DNA of 64,000 nt from PUPG01 sp031323845 (GCA_031323845.1 JAVIYP010000007.1:6021-70020), one strand, 5' to 3'. Positions 42,425 through 53,086 are shown, counted from the first letter of the stretch. Numbers and translations are program-made. The notes: a model not told the origin generated them from the letters alone.

Positions 42425-45223
42425 CTATCGTACCACTTGTATCCTGTCGGTGGTTATCCCCTGTGCGTTGCTGACCCGCACAAAGTAGATGCCCGGCCGC
42501 AGATGGTCTGTGCTGATGGTGGCGTAATGGCCGTTCAGCTGCCGGAACAGCATCCGTTTTCCAAGCAGGTCTATGATCTCCACGCTGTTCATTTTGTGGG
42601 AGGATTCGATGTTAAGGGTGTTGCGCACCGGGTTCGGATAGATTCTCACCGGCTCAACGGGACCCACGGTAGGGCTTTCCGCATCCAGCGACAACCCATG
42701 GTCAGGAAACTCCACGGTGGAATACAAACGATATTCGCCGGGTTGTAGCGTTATATGCTGGTTGACATCATTAACCTCGAGGGTTTGACGGGTAAAGAAT
42801 TCATACCAGGTTCCGGTTTGCTGGAAATGGGGGTTGATTTCCCCGGCCACGATGTCAAAATTACCCAGAACGGTCACATTGTTCGATTCATGGTTCAGAT
42901 GGATGCGTTTCATGGCACCGCTGAGACTCAGCGAATAATCGTCGGTGCGGAACACATCATGCTCTGTTTTCAGTTGTGCCAGCGAAGCATAAACATCATA
43001 AACTCTCTTTCTGCGCCAGTCTTCAAGGTAGTCCCACCGGATCGGCTTGGGGTCTGTACGGCAACCGGGATCAATGGTTCCGTTCGGACAGTGGTTGATG
43101 GAGTAATCGTATCCGAGCTCACCAAACTGCCATATCATTTTCGGGCCGGGAATCGGGAAGTAAAAAGCTGCGACCTGTTCAGCACGGCGCAAAGCCACGC
43201 TGAGATCTTTGATGTCGTGGTCAGGATTTCCGGAATTACCCCAGGTCAGATTCTTAAACATGATTCGTTCTTCGTCGTGACTCTCCATATACCCAATTAG
43301 GTGAGGGTCGCTCCATCCACGCTGCTGGTAAGACACCCATTCGAAATTGCTTTCAGGCAGCCATCCCATGGCTGCTTCCTGGTAGGCATGGGTAATGTTG
43401 CCCCACAGCAACATCCCGTAATCCGACAATTCCTGCTCTTCATTATTGGCGGCAAAATGCTCAAGAATAACGTAGGCATTTGGATTGACTTCCCAGACCT
43501 CATCGGCAATGCGTTTAAGGTTGGCTATCCGTGCCGCATCATAATTCCATCCCTGGTTGCCGCTTTGCACGTTGGTGAACCCTTTTGTGAAATCAAAACG
43601 GTAGCCGTCCACCTTGAATTCGGTGATCCAATACTGTACAATGCGCTTGAACAGTTCGCGGGTGTAAGGGCTGTCCTGATCGAAGGTGTTGCCCCAGCAC
43701 CATGGTTCATGCGGACACTCCTGGAGATACCATGGGTTTTCCGCTGCGGGCTGCCCCCAGCTGCCGGCATCGGCATCAAAATACATCTGTACCAGTGGCG
43801 ACAGATTAAAGCTATGGTTCAGCACAATGTCAAGCACCACGGCCATGCCGCGCTCGTGAGCGGCATCAATGAAGCGCTTATAGTCTTCACGGGTTCCGTA
43901 AGCCTTATCGGTGGCAAAGTACAGTGCTGGATTATAACCCCAGGAGCTGTTGCCTTCAAACTGATTTATCGGCATCAGTTCAATGACATTGACACCCAGA
44001 TTCTGCAAATAGTCGAGGCTGTCCATTACTGTTTTTATGGCCCTCGTATCAACAAAATCCCTGATAAGCAGCTCATAAATGACCATGTCCCCAACAGCCG
44101 GAGGCACAAAATCCGTCACCTGCCACTCATAAGCCGGCCTTCCCGGATGCAGTATACTTACCAGGCCGCTGGTTTTCCCTTCAGGATAGTCCTTCAGGCC
44201 GGGATAGTTAAAGTTGCTGATCCACCTGTCGTTCCAGGGGTCGAGCACCTTGTGCGTGTATGGATCGGCAAGCCGTAAGTCACCATCAATATAATACTGA
44301 AAACCATATTCGGTATCGGCTTCGAGATCATTCAGGGTAATCCAGAAACGGGTGCCGTCGGGGCTGCGTTTCATAAAATATTCATCCATAAGCTCCCATT
44401 CATTCATGTCACCGATCACAAAAACAAAGTCTTTAAGTGCCGGCGGATCGTGCAGCACCAGGGTAACGGTATGCTCATCAATGTAGTTGATGCCATTGAT
44501 CACACCATCAGGAAGATCGGCCACCTCAACATCCCTGCGCACAAAAACGCTGGTCTCATCTTCTGCGGTTGTTTCATCTTCACCATAAGCAACTACTTTA
44601 ATGTGCTGCTTTCCATAACTATCCGCCTGCCAGTCATATATAAGCGTACTTTGGGTTGTTGAGGTTAAATAACCATCATTGATAAACAGGGCGACGGAGT
44701 CAGCTTCATTAGCAGTAGCCTCTATGCGGACAACATCGTTGAAGGCGAATACCGGCTGCAAGCCATGCGGCGACTGGATAGACACCGTAAGTCCGGATTC
44801 CACAACTTCCACGAAGAGGTCTTCGGTTTGCGGTGAACCGGAGGCAGCCCTGAACACAAAATTCATGCTGGTGATGACCCTGTCGGCCGGAACACCATAG
44901 AACTCGCGTATGCTTGGGGTAATTTCAAGCTCATAAAGGTCCTCTCCTATCCGGGTAAGTTTGGGCTGGGTGTTATTATCGCCCCATTGTCCGATAACAT
45001 ACTGCCAGTTTGCCCCGTCGAGAATGTTCACCCCGGTGTGGGCATATACATCGCCGGTATATCCGGCCATATTGCCTGATCCCTGGGTGGCATCAAACGT
45101 AAGGGTAACCGGCTGGTCTGCCGTTGGAAGGGGTGGCACGGTTGTGATTTGTGCCTGAAGGGCCGTCAGGCTGAGCAGGAATCCGCCCAGCAGAAGCATG
45201 GTACGTAAGTTATAAGAGAACAT
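42425..45223 (-). CDS. Secreted GH13 alpha-amylase-like enzyme with type IX sorting domain
   Basis: I place the start at 45223: it gives a signal peptide ending in ALQAQ, and a -7 box lies behind it but after the upstream in-frame ATG at 45271. The ~932-residue protein has N-terminal beta domains (about residues 25-240), a CBM48-like segment with FVFVIGDMNEWELMDEYFM, then a GH13 barrel (~385-800): the nucleophile in DGYRFDFTKGF, the acid/base in VILEHFA and the third acid in MESHDEERI. The last ~75 residues are a type IX secretion C-terminal domain (RIYPNPVRNTLNIES to RPGIYFVRVS). It probably cuts or branches alpha-glucans outside the cell. sprA, a part of its export machine, lies directly upstream on the same strand. 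Confidence 0.92.
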   Translation of the reverse strand: MFSYNLRTMLLLGGFLLSLTALQAQITTVPPLPTADQPVTLTFDATQGSGNMAGYTGDVYAHTGVNILDGANWQYVIGQWGDNNTQPKLTRIGEDLYELEITPSIREFYGVPADRVITSMNFVFRAASGSPQTEDLFVEVVESGLTVSIQSPHGLQPVFAFNDVVRIEATANEADSVALFINDGYLTSTTQSTLIYDWQADSYGKQHIKVVAYGEDETTAEDETSVFVRRDVEVADLPDGVINGINYIDEHTVTLVLHDPPALKDFVFVIGDMNEWELMDEYFMKRSPDGTRFWITLNDLEADTEYGFQYYIDGDLRLADPYTHKVLDPWNDRWISNFNYPGLKDYPEGKTSGLVSILHPGRPAYEWQVTDFVPPAVGDMVIYELLIRDFVDTRAIKTVMDSLDYLQNLGVNVIELMPINQFEGNSSWGYNPALYFATDKAYGTREDYKRFIDAAHERGMAVVLDIVLNHSFNLSPLVQMYFDADAGSWGQPAAENPWYLQECPHEPWCWGNTFDQDSPYTRELFKRIVQYWITEFKVDGYRFDFTKGFTNVQSGNQGWNYDAARIANLKRIADEVWEVNPNAYVILEHFAANNEEQELSDYGMLLWGNITHAYQEAAMGWLPESNFEWVSYQQRGWSDPHLIGYMESHDEERIMFKNLTWGNSGNPDHDIKDLSVALRRAEQVAAFYFPIPGPKMIWQFGELGYDYSINHCPNGTIDPGCRTDPKPIRWDYLEDWRRKRVYDVYASLAQLKTEHDVFRTDDYSLSLSGAMKRIHLNHESNNVTVLGNFDIVAGEINPHFQQTGTWYEFFTRQTLEVNDVNQHITLQPGEYRLYSTVEFPDHGLSLDAESPTVGPVEPVRIYPNPVRNTLNIESSHKMNSVEIIDLLGKRMLFRQLNGHYATISTDHLRPGIYFVRVSNAQGITTDRIQVVR

Positions 45224-45258
45224 CTGGTTGTCTTTGGGTTCAACAAAAAATATGTCTG

Positions 45259-45266
45259 CAAAGATA
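45259..45266 (-). promoter_or_regulatory. -7 element of the secreted GH13 gene
   Basis: On the minus strand CAAAGATA reads TATCTTTG. It lies 36 bases before the ATG at 45223 and inside the alternative longer frame, which supports the shorter start. The -33 box is poor. Confidence 0.45.
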
Positions 45267-45298
45267 CGCATTTTCGCGTAATGGCCGGGGCGGAAAGC

Positions 45299-48200
45299 TT
45301 AAATGAGGATGAACCGCAGGCTGAATCCCCCATGTGTATTGGTGTTCGGGAACTGGTTTGACACAAAGGGGTTGTTGACCGACCTGTCGAAGAAGAAGCG
45401 GAAGTTCACCCTGGGGCTTAGCTGGTATTCGGCCGTGAAGTTCATGCCGATGTTTTGCTGACCTGAAGAGATGATGTCGGTATCTTCCTGCAGTTTTCTG
45501 AGAATGGTTTTGTTTTCACGAAGGCTCAGGTCGAGACGAAGCACCAGGTCGCTTTCAATACGCTGACGGCGTCCCCCCTGGTTGATGTTAAAGGCAAGGT
45601 TCTGGAAGCGGTAACCGGCTCCGATGATAAACTCCTGGCTGTTATGGTCGGTAAGCTGATAGTTGGCAAAACTAAGGCTCATGTCTCTTGACCGGCGATA
45701 TTCAACACGCGTCATAAGGTTGTTCTGCCAGGTAATGTCCACGTTGATCAGCGGGTTAAACTGTTCGTTGATGGAAACCTGTGCAATTTCGTATTCAGGA
45801 TAGAAGTTGTTGTTCACCATATCCATGGCCTGCTGGAATCCATCTTCTGATTCACGGTAACGAAGGTCCGACTGAAAGTTAGCCAGGGTAAAGGTGCTTC
45901 TGTAGCCGTGCCCTATAGTAAATGAGCGGAACCACTGTTGCAGCGCAGGTATGCGTCCAAGGCCGTCATAAGTGAGCCTCCAGTTGGGCATGGGAATAGC
46001 CAGGAATGGACTCAGGCTTGTTTTCTCGGGATCTCTGCCCGAATAGGCCGACAAAAATGCCGGGATCAGCACATCCTGAGAAGTAGGCCCGTATCCTATA
46101 GGATAACCTGTAATCCTGTCGAACTCACCGTTCCAGTTCGGGTTTCTCTGTGCCAGCCGCATGGCTATGGCGAAGCGGTTTTCTTTGAATGTTTCAAAAT
46201 TCTGAGAGGTGTAGAGGCGTTTATCAACAGACTCGAAGGTGGTACGCAGTGCCAGGAAGGAAATGCTGAAGCTTCCTCGTTCCATCGGGTTAAAGGAGTC
46301 AAACACTCCCAGGCTGTCAGCCTTGAAGTATTCACTGTGTGTGCGGCTTTGGTTTCGCTGGGCGGTTACTTCAATGCGCATGTTCCTTATGGGTTCCACC
46401 TGTGACCTCAGCGTAAGGTTTTTATTGTTGCTTTGGGTATATTGGATGTTAAGGTTTGGATTATCGGTTATCCAGCCCTCTATGGCGGCTTGTTGGCGGA
46501 TGTCTTTCTGGCTTCCGAAAAGGAATCCGGCGCCGGGAGCCATAAGGTTCCAGTCCATGCCCAGCACCGATGGTTCCGGTGTAAAGCCGGGCAGGTGTAT
46601 GCCGTTGGTTTCGGTGTAGTTGACTGAAAGGTTGCGAACGCCCATAAGCATCCGGAAGGTCCTTTCAAAAATTATCCGGGCAATATTTGGCCTTTCAGCC
46701 GGTTCTTCCTGTTGCCTGGGGGGCTGAGGGCCACGGCCCTGTTGTTGTCCTCGTCCACCGGAGCTTTGCTGGTTGATGCGCTGCAGGAAGCCCACCTTGT
46801 TGTACAGGTTCACCAGGTTGGCATTGGCATTCAGACGCAGCGTCTGGGAGTTTTCGATCGTATTTCCGAGCTCCGTGGCGGCTCTGTGCGCCGCAACCCA
46901 GTCGAAGTCTGCGGCATAACCGGCATTGGCGTTAACCCAGTCAAGCAAAGGCAGCCTGTTGATCGGAACATTATACGTCATGTTGAGACGATGCGTATAG
47001 AAGGTAGTCCTCCCAAGGCCTAATATATTCTCACGGATAAAATCACGTTTTTCCTGTAAGGTATGTTCAAGGTCATCTTCATAAATGGAACCCGGCAACT
47101 CGTCAATCCGCGCCCTGGTATTGGCATTGAACTCCAGGCGCAGGGCGCGGCTCAGATCCCAGCGTATGTCGTACCGGCGGTCCCAGTCAAACGACTTCAC
47201 ATAGTTGGGTTCAAGCAGCACAATACCTGCACTTTTGGCACGCATGAGCGACTCCGCGTAACCCCTGTCCATACTGGTCCTGAACGACACAGACCGGGGC
47301 AGGTAATAAAAATTGAACTCCCTGAACAATCGCAGCAGATCATTCTGAAACAGTGAAACATTGGAAAAGGGGGTAACATTCCTGGGAGTTGTATTGTAGT
47401 TGTAATTGACCGCACCCCGCCAGGTTTGTCTTCTGTCGTATTCAATGTTCACATTCCGCGCATACATTTCCGTATAGGCATAGGTGAAGTCGAAGTTCTC
47501 TATGCTGTACAAACGACGACTGTCGCCAAAACCGGCAAAGGATACGTTGGTAAAGTTGAAACTCTTTCTGCGCACAATATCCTGGGCCAGCCTTCTTAAT
47601 GAGTCTCTTTCTGCCCGCGTCTCATAGGTTGCCAGGTCATCTTCAAAGAAGATATCCGGGTTTAAGGGGTTATAGAGCGGGTTGCTTATGGATTCTGAGA
47701 AGCTGAAATGCATCGGGATGCGCAGTCCAAAGCTTTCCGGCAGAAGCAGGCCGAGCTGCAGGTTGGTGGCCAGGTCATAGGTAAGGATTTCTTCCTGCTG
47801 GCGTTCGTTGACCTTTTGTTCGATGCTTCCAAAGCCGGGTGTGCTGACAAAGCCGGCAAGGGCGATGTTTCCAAGATCGGCGAGAGTAGCGTTCAGGCGT
47901 GCATTGGCAGCCCATCCTCCCTGGTCGTTAAAGTCGTACAGGCGAAGTTCGTTGACCCAGATTTCGGCCGATTTGGGCAACCCGTCATCATCGGGTGTGG
48001 CCGTTGTTTTTTTAGGGTTCCTGATACCTATCATGATCACCTGGATGTTGCTCAGGGTAGGATTTCCGATGATGGTCATCCTGTTTTGGCCGTCAAATTC
48101 ACTGTAAGGTCTGTTCACGGAAACACCTGAGTCTGCTTCGCGCGAAAGCGCATTCCTGGACAGCTTCAATTCCTGGAGCTTTGCAAACTCTACGTCAAAG

Positions 48201-51200
48201 TTGTTTTCTTCAGGCCAGATGATTTCCGGATTGAAGGTCCGAGGCAGCCAGGGCGTAACACGCATGGGCACTTCATATTCATAATAGTTGCCGGTAAAGT
48301 CGGAGCCCAGCCGGATGAAAACGGTGAGGTCGCCATCATTCAGGGGGAGGGTTTCACTGACAGCCTCAGCATGGGCAAACATCTTCAGGCGTCGGTATTG
48401 CCGTACGTCAAGGTTGGCGGTTTTGTAAACGGCCCTCGAGTCACCATCCTGTAATTCTGCAACCTTCATGGCGAGAGACTGCTCATTGCGCTGGTGCATG
48501 GTTGTCGTACCCAAATCCTGCTCGCGTTCTATGCCGGGGGGCAGCACATAAGGTATGGGGAAACGCTGCCCGTTTTCCTCTATGTTCACGGTAAAGACAT
48601 CGAAGGTGGTTTCCTCGTTGTTGCCGGGCACATATTCACCGGGTTCGGTAAGCTCCCTGTCGTAGGTGCGCCACTCGCCGCGAATAAGTTCAAGGGTGGC
48701 AAAACGGCAAATGATAGGTTCTTGAAAGTCTTTGAAAAACATCCGCATAAAGCGTATCGACTTAAAGTCCTGAATGTTGCCGATGACTTGCCGGTTAGGG
48801 TCACGCAGCGGCACCTTGAACTGATACCACCTGATCCTTTCCACTTCATTGTTCGCGAGCCTTACCGAAGCTTCCATCACATCCGTGATGTAGTTCCTGC
48901 CAACCTCCATATCCTGGGGCCGCAGGCTGATGCGGTACTGGTAATAGCGTTCGGTCTCGCTTAAGGTACCATCCTGGTTAATATCCTCTGTATTAGGGAT
49001 GTTTGAAGCCGATGTGGGGTACGACTCTGGTGATTGTTCGGATGTCGGGCTGTTGCCTTCGAGACCGTTGTAGCGTTTATACCGCTCTAAAATGCTTACC
49101 TCAAGGGCATCAAGGTCGCTGCCGCGGTAATACTGATAATTATCGGCCGAAGGGTCTTCCCAGGCGAGTTGATAAGCTGCGGAGCTGGTACCGTACATAT
49201 CTGCAATGACCTGAAGAAAGTTTTCATTAAAGAAGATTCTTTCATCCTCGGTTCTGAGACCATCCAGGCCTATATCCTGAAACTCTCTCGATGCGGGGTT
49301 GTTGTCGAAGGCATTTACCAGGTCGGGCAATGTGGACACCCGCCCCCAGGCAGTGGTGTCGACGTTTTCGACCAACTCGCTGACCGGCAGGCCGTTTTCG
49401 AAGCTTTTCCGGCCGTCACGCAGCACATCTTCCGAAATATCGCCCAGGTTTATGTAGAGGTCTCCGCCGCTGTGGTTCTCGCTGTAAACAAAGGGATCCA
49501 TAAGCCAAAACTCTACATACTCGATGTTGGCGGCTTCGAAATCTGTCATGGGCAGCCCGCGCATTACCCCGCCCCAGCGCGTTTGCGGGTCGGCCAGCAG
49601 CCCCTCAATAGTCATACCGCTGCTGTAAGCCGAAGGCGCAGCATCATAGTTGTAGGGGCCCCGTTCTGCAGGGTAAAAGGCCATGTTCAGTACGGGAATG
49701 GGGGCGGGAATACCGGTGGGACTTTCTTTATTCGGCCAGATCTCGGTTTCCAGCACTTCACGCACGAAATGGTTTGACCGCTGCTGAACATCATTTCTTA
49801 TGTGGGAAGGTGTCAGGTTGTTGTTCCTGGTAAACAGGGGGTCAATGACATACCAGGCCAGCCGTGCCACATTGAACCTGAAGGCCAGATCATTATGCAA
49901 GGCCCCTTCCGGAAACATGCCCGGGCTGGTCTGGTGCTGCGGTGTGCTGGCGATCTGCCACCGCTGCACATTTTTGAGGTCAATGGCCGATTTGCTGCCT
50001 TCGAAGTCGTCAATGTAGGCGGTTCCGGCGCTGCCAATATGCCGCGAATGACCGGGTATCAGGTGAGCGAACTCACCGTTCAGGGTAATCCTGGAGGTGG
50101 TGTTGGTGCTGTAAAACGGAAGCCGGTCGAGAATTCGGGTAATGTATTGAGACTCGGTGGTATAGGTGGTGTTAAGCCCCCAGATGGTATTGGCAATGGG
50201 TTCGTCGCCATAGTTGACCTTTTGGGTGAGCGGTCGCTCCGACAGCCTCATGATGGTGGCACCCACATTGAAGTTGTCACTGATCCGGTGGTCAACATGT
50301 GTGCCCAGCAGGGTTTTGGTTTGCAGGTTGAACAGGTCGGTGCTCTCAAGGGATATGCGGATAGGAGTTCCTGAATTGAGGATGGCTTCGTTGATGATGC
50401 GCACCCTTCCGAGCGAGTAATCAACCGTATAGTCAACGTTTTCGGTAAGCGGGACACCTCCGGCGGTTACAACCACGGAGCCGGGAGGTACATTCATTGC
50501 ATTGAGCGGTATTTCCGCACCGGATGCCGATTGGAAGCTGCCTTCAATATACCAGCGGTTCCTTTCGGGCATTTGCTGTGCACGATACCGGGTAGTGGTA
50601 TAGAGTGAGTCAAAGGCGTATTTATCGCCGAGCTCGTCGTCCTCCAGCATTTTTCTCAGGTGCGCCCCGAACGGTTCCACCACAGGAAAGTAAACACGAC
50701 CGTTGTTGGCTTCTATGGTACCACCCCCGGTGGCCGCTCCATCAATAAAGTCAAACACCCCGTCGGGAATCGGGTCAAGCTGCGTGTTCAAGCGGTCCAG
50801 ACCCATCACCCTGATCAGGGGCTGACCCTTAACGGTGGCAGGCCCTTCGTCGAGATAGCCTATGTGTACGCCCAATTCTTCGCTGTCATACAACACGTTG
50901 AGCCTGAACTGATCACGCCTGATCTGAAAAGAGCCCAGGTTGTAAACATTCTTCATCATCAGATCCCACATAGGAAGGTTCGTATTCACCGCAGTGCTTT
51001 TGAGCAGCTTCACTATGAGGCCGTCAGGAGCGGTCACTTCATTGGAAAACTCACCTACCTGGTAGGTTACGGTGTCACCGATCAGGGTGTACTGAAAGGC
51101 TACCGCAAGAACCTGATCGGGGTTGATGCTTCGGTTCAGCGATATAAATCCGAGTTTTGGATTGAAGGTATATTCGTTGCTTCTCAGACGGCGGGCGTTT

Positions 51201-52474
51201 TCAACATTCTCATAGTCTTCTCCTGACACAAAGCCGGCACCCGAAAGGTGGCTGTTGACCTGACTGATGTTCCGGATCGGTGAAGTGCGCATCATTTCGT
51301 AAAGGTTGTTTGCGCTGTTGTCGGGCACCTGGCTGCCGCCGCCCGTAAGCGATCCGTGATGCGGTTCATTTTCGCCAAGATCGGCAAATGCCACAATGTT
51401 ACGGTTGTCTTCAGTGGCAGCGCCTACGTTTGTGATCCATACTTCAATGCGGGTAATGTTGATGTTTGAGGTTACTATGGGAAGGCTTGCCAGGGCACGG
51501 TCATAAGTGTTGCGAAAATATTGGGAAGCAAAATAGTGCCGGTTGGCTTCATAGTCGTCGGCCCGGATCATAAATTCGGTGAGCTGTGCACCTCCCGCCA
51601 CTTCTATGGTTGAAGATTGTGTTTTCTGTTGCGAAAAGATGCTGGTCACCGTGGTGTGGCCGAAACGAAGTTGTGTTTTAAAGCCAAAGAGCCCGTGTGT
51701 GCCCCTGATGAGGCTTCCTGCCAGGGGAAGCGTAACGTCACCCGCTTCGATCAGCTGCACGATCTCGTCTTCGGTGCCGCGGTATTCCAGCTTCATCCGG
51801 TTTTCGAAATCAAAGGTTGCTTCTGTATTGTAAGCGGCGCCCATCGACACTTTGGTGCCAATGTTGGCTTCGACGGCAAACTGTATTTTCTGCTGAAAAT
51901 CGAAGTTGGTCGTCCGCCGGCGCTGCTCATCGAGCGACGGATCCTCGCGGTAATTCGACATTACCCCGAAGATGAGCTCAGCAGACCCGCTGGGCCGGAT
52001 GTCAATGGTGGAACCACCAAAGATCCGGTCGAACAACTCACCCCCGATGTAAATTTCCGGAATCAACCCATCGCGACGCTGAAAAGCCTGTGGCTTGCTT
52101 TTTTCATTCCAGTAGTTCTGCAGGCGTGTGTCGAGATCGTATTGCAGAAAATCATCAAAAGAAATATATACAGGCCTTCCTATGACCATATCGCCAATCC
52201 GGCGGGTCATGATATAGTTCCCGGTATCAGGGTCATATTCGTAATGGGTGGTAATGACAGAAGGGTTGATCATCGACAGGCCGGAAACCGGAAACTTGTC
52301 GAAATCATACACCACGGCGCTTTCAAAAGGAAAAGCCGGCGTCTCCGCAGCAGGCACGGCATCATTCGGGGCAGCAGTAATGCCGGCCTGAACAAAGAGT
52401 GGAAACAGTGCTAAGATGCTGATGATCCAATATTTCGGAAAAAAAGTCAATATTCGCCGTACTCGCACCAACAA
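45299..52474 (-). CDS. sprA: Type IX secretion translocon protein SprA
   Basis: The 2391-residue protein has the size and composition of SprA (Sov), the very large outer membrane beta-barrel that forms the translocon of the type IX secretion system and is needed for gliding in Flavobacterium. It opens with a signal peptide (ILALFPLFVQAG) and the SprA N-terminal region (about residues 50-110), followed by many amphipathic strands rich in Tyr, Arg, Asn and Gln. Signature-like segments include SGTPIRISLESTDLFNLQTKTLLG and VQPIRNMRIEVTAQRN-type strands, here quoted only in part. It ends in a strand pattern ending FSLRFILI. It is followed, on the same strand, by an amylase with a type IX sorting domain. 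ruvA and malic enzyme precede it, an arrangement seen in other Bacteroidota. Confidence 0.95.
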   Translation of the reverse strand: MLVRVRRILTFFPKYWIISILALFPLFVQAGITAAPNDAVPAAETPAFPFESAVVYDFDKFPVSGLSMINPSVITTHYEYDPDTGNYIMTRRIGDMVIGRPVYISFDDFLQYDLDTRLQNYWNEKSKPQAFQRRDGLIPEIYIGGELFDRIFGGSTIDIRPSGSAELIFGVMSNYREDPSLDEQRRRTTNFDFQQKIQFAVEANIGTKVSMGAAYNTEATFDFENRMKLEYRGTEDEIVQLIEAGDVTLPLAGSLIRGTHGLFGFKTQLRFGHTTVTSIFSQQKTQSSTIEVAGGAQLTEFMIRADDYEANRHYFASQYFRNTYDRALASLPIVTSNINITRIEVWITNVGAATEDNRNIVAFADLGENEPHHGSLTGGGSQVPDNSANNLYEMMRTSPIRNISQVNSHLSGAGFVSGEDYENVENARRLRSNEYTFNPKLGFISLNRSINPDQVLAVAFQYTLIGDTVTYQVGEFSNEVTAPDGLIVKLLKSTAVNTNLPMWDLMMKNVYNLGSFQIRRDQFRLNVLYDSEELGVHIGYLDEGPATVKGQPLIRVMGLDRLNTQLDPIPDGVFDFIDGAATGGGTIEANNGRVYFPVVEPFGAHLRKMLEDDELGDKYAFDSLYTTTRYRAQQMPERNRWYIEGSFQSASGAEIPLNAMNVPPGSVVVTAGGVPLTENVDYTVDYSLGRVRIINEAILNSGTPIRISLESTDLFNLQTKTLLGTHVDHRISDNFNVGATIMRLSERPLTQKVNYGDEPIANTIWGLNTTYTTESQYITRILDRLPFYSTNTTSRITLNGEFAHLIPGHSRHIGSAGTAYIDDFEGSKSAIDLKNVQRWQIASTPQHQTSPGMFPEGALHNDLAFRFNVARLAWYVIDPLFTRNNNLTPSHIRNDVQQRSNHFVREVLETEIWPNKESPTGIPAPIPVLNMAFYPAERGPYNYDAAPSAYSSGMTIEGLLADPQTRWGGVMRGLPMTDFEAANIEYVEFWLMDPFVYSENHSGGDLYINLGDISEDVLRDGRKSFENGLPVSELVENVDTTAWGRVSTLPDLVNAFDNNPASREFQDIGLDGLRTEDERIFFNENFLQVIADMYGTSSAAYQLAWEDPSADNYQYYRGSDLDALEVSILERYKRYNGLEGNSPTSEQSPESYPTSASNIPNTEDINQDGTLSETERYYQYRISLRPQDMEVGRNYITDVMEASVRLANNEVERIRWYQFKVPLRDPNRQVIGNIQDFKSIRFMRMFFKDFQEPIICRFATLELIRGEWRTYDRELTEPGEYVPGNNEETTFDVFTVNIEENGQRFPIPYVLPPGIEREQDLGTTTMHQRNEQSLAMKVAELQDGDSRAVYKTANLDVRQYRRLKMFAHAEAVSETLPLNDGDLTVFIRLGSDFTGNYYEYEVPMRVTPWLPRTFNPEIIWPEENNFDVEFAKLQELKLSRNALSREADSGVSVNRPYSEFDGQNRMTIIGNPTLSNIQVIMIGIRNPKKTTATPDDDGLPKSAEIWVNELRLYDFNDQGGWAANARLNATLADLGNIALAGFVSTPGFGSIEQKVNERQQEEILTYDLATNLQLGLLLPESFGLRIPMHFSFSESISNPLYNPLNPDIFFEDDLATYETRAERDSLRRLAQDIVRRKSFNFTNVSFAGFGDSRRLYSIENFDFTYAYTEMYARNVNIEYDRRQTWRGAVNYNYNTTPRNVTPFSNVSLFQNDLLRLFREFNFYYLPRSVSFRTSMDRGYAESLMRAKSAGIVLLEPNYVKSFDWDRRYDIRWDLSRALRLEFNANTRARIDELPGSIYEDDLEHTLQEKRDFIRENILGLGRTTFYTHRLNMTYNVPINRLPLLDWVNANAGYAADFDWVAAHRAATELGNTIENSQTLRLNANANLVNLYNKVGFLQRINQQSSGGRGQQQGRGPQPPRQQEEPAERPNIARIIFERTFRMLMGVRNLSVNYTETNGIHLPGFTPEPSVLGMDWNLMAPGAGFLFGSQKDIRQQAAIEGWITDNPNLNIQYTQSNNKNLTLRSQVEPIRNMRIEVTAQRNQSRTHSEYFKADSLGVFDSFNPMERGSFSISFLALRTTFESVDKRLYTSQNFETFKENRFAIAMRLAQRNPNWNGEFDRITGYPIGYGPTSQDVLIPAFLSAYSGRDPEKTSLSPFLAIPMPNWRLTYDGLGRIPALQQWFRSFTIGHGYRSTFTLANFQSDLRYRESEDGFQQAMDMVNNNFYPEYEIAQVSINEQFNPLINVDITWQNNLMTRVEYRRSRDMSLSFANYQLTDHNSQEFIIGAGYRFQNLAFNINQGGRRQRIESDLVLRLDLSLRENKTILRKLQEDTDIISSGQQNIGMNFTAEYQLSPRVNFRFFFDRSVNNPFVSNQFPNTNTHGGFSLRFILI

Positions 52475-52495
52475 AATTAGTTTAATAAAAAACTG

Positions 52496-53086
52496 TCAGA
52501 AACTTTTCAATGCCTCCTTCACAAGAAATTCGGCACTTACAGCTGTAGCCGGATTCTTTTTCATGATGGAAGCAATGGCCTTTTGGGCTGTGTTCTTTGC
52601 AAAACCCAGCATTACTAAAGCAGATAACGCTTCTTGCTGAATAGTATTGTCTGAAAAGACCAAATTTTCGCCCCTCAGCACGCCTTCTTTTTCAAGGCGG
52701 TCCTTGAGGTCGACAACTATGCGTTGCGCCGATTTTGCCCCGATGCCTTTAATGGACTGCAGCATACTGACGTTGTTGCTTACGATGGCGGTTTTGATGT
52801 CGGCGGGCGTCATTGACGACAAAATCATGCGGGCGGTGTTGGGTCCGACTCCGCTGACGGATATCAGATGACTGAAAAGCTCCCGTTCTTCCTTTCCGGC
52901 AAACCCGTAGAGCAGATGCGCATCCTCACGAATCACCTGCAGGGTGAACACACGCACAATGCCCTTGTCGGGAATGGCATTGTAAGTATTCAGGCTGATC
53001 TGCAACATATACCCGACCCCCTGGCAGTTAAGCACCAGGTAGGCCGGGTTCTTTTCCTCAATGTTCCCTTCAACAAATGCAATCAT
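52496..53086 (-). CDS. ruvA: Holliday junction DNA helicase subunit RuvA
   Basis: The 196-residue protein is RuvA: an N-terminal OB fold (residues ~1-62, AFVEGNIEEKNPAYLVL), two helix-hairpin-helix motifs (LISVSGVGPNTARMIL and LQSIKGIGAKSAQRIV), and a C-terminal helical domain III (~150-196) that contacts RuvB. It binds the four-way junction and guides RuvB, encoded at 9.8 kb on the other strand. It ends 21 bases before sprA on the same strand, so the two are probably cotranscribed. Confidence 0.96.
   Translation of the reverse strand: MIAFVEGNIEEKNPAYLVLNCQGVGYMLQISLNTYNAIPDKGIVRVFTLQVIREDAHLLYGFAGKEERELFSHLISVSGVGPNTARMILSSMTPADIKTAIVSNNVSMLQSIKGIGAKSAQRIVVDLKDRLEKEGVLRGENLVFSDNTIQQEALSALVMLGFAKNTAQKAIASIMKKNPATAVSAEFLVKEALKSF

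Noticed and set aside
43301..44278. 325-codon plus-strand frame opposite the secreted GH13 gene
   Set aside because: The minus-strand product carries all GH13 catalytic motifs; the antisense frame is a by-product of codon bias.
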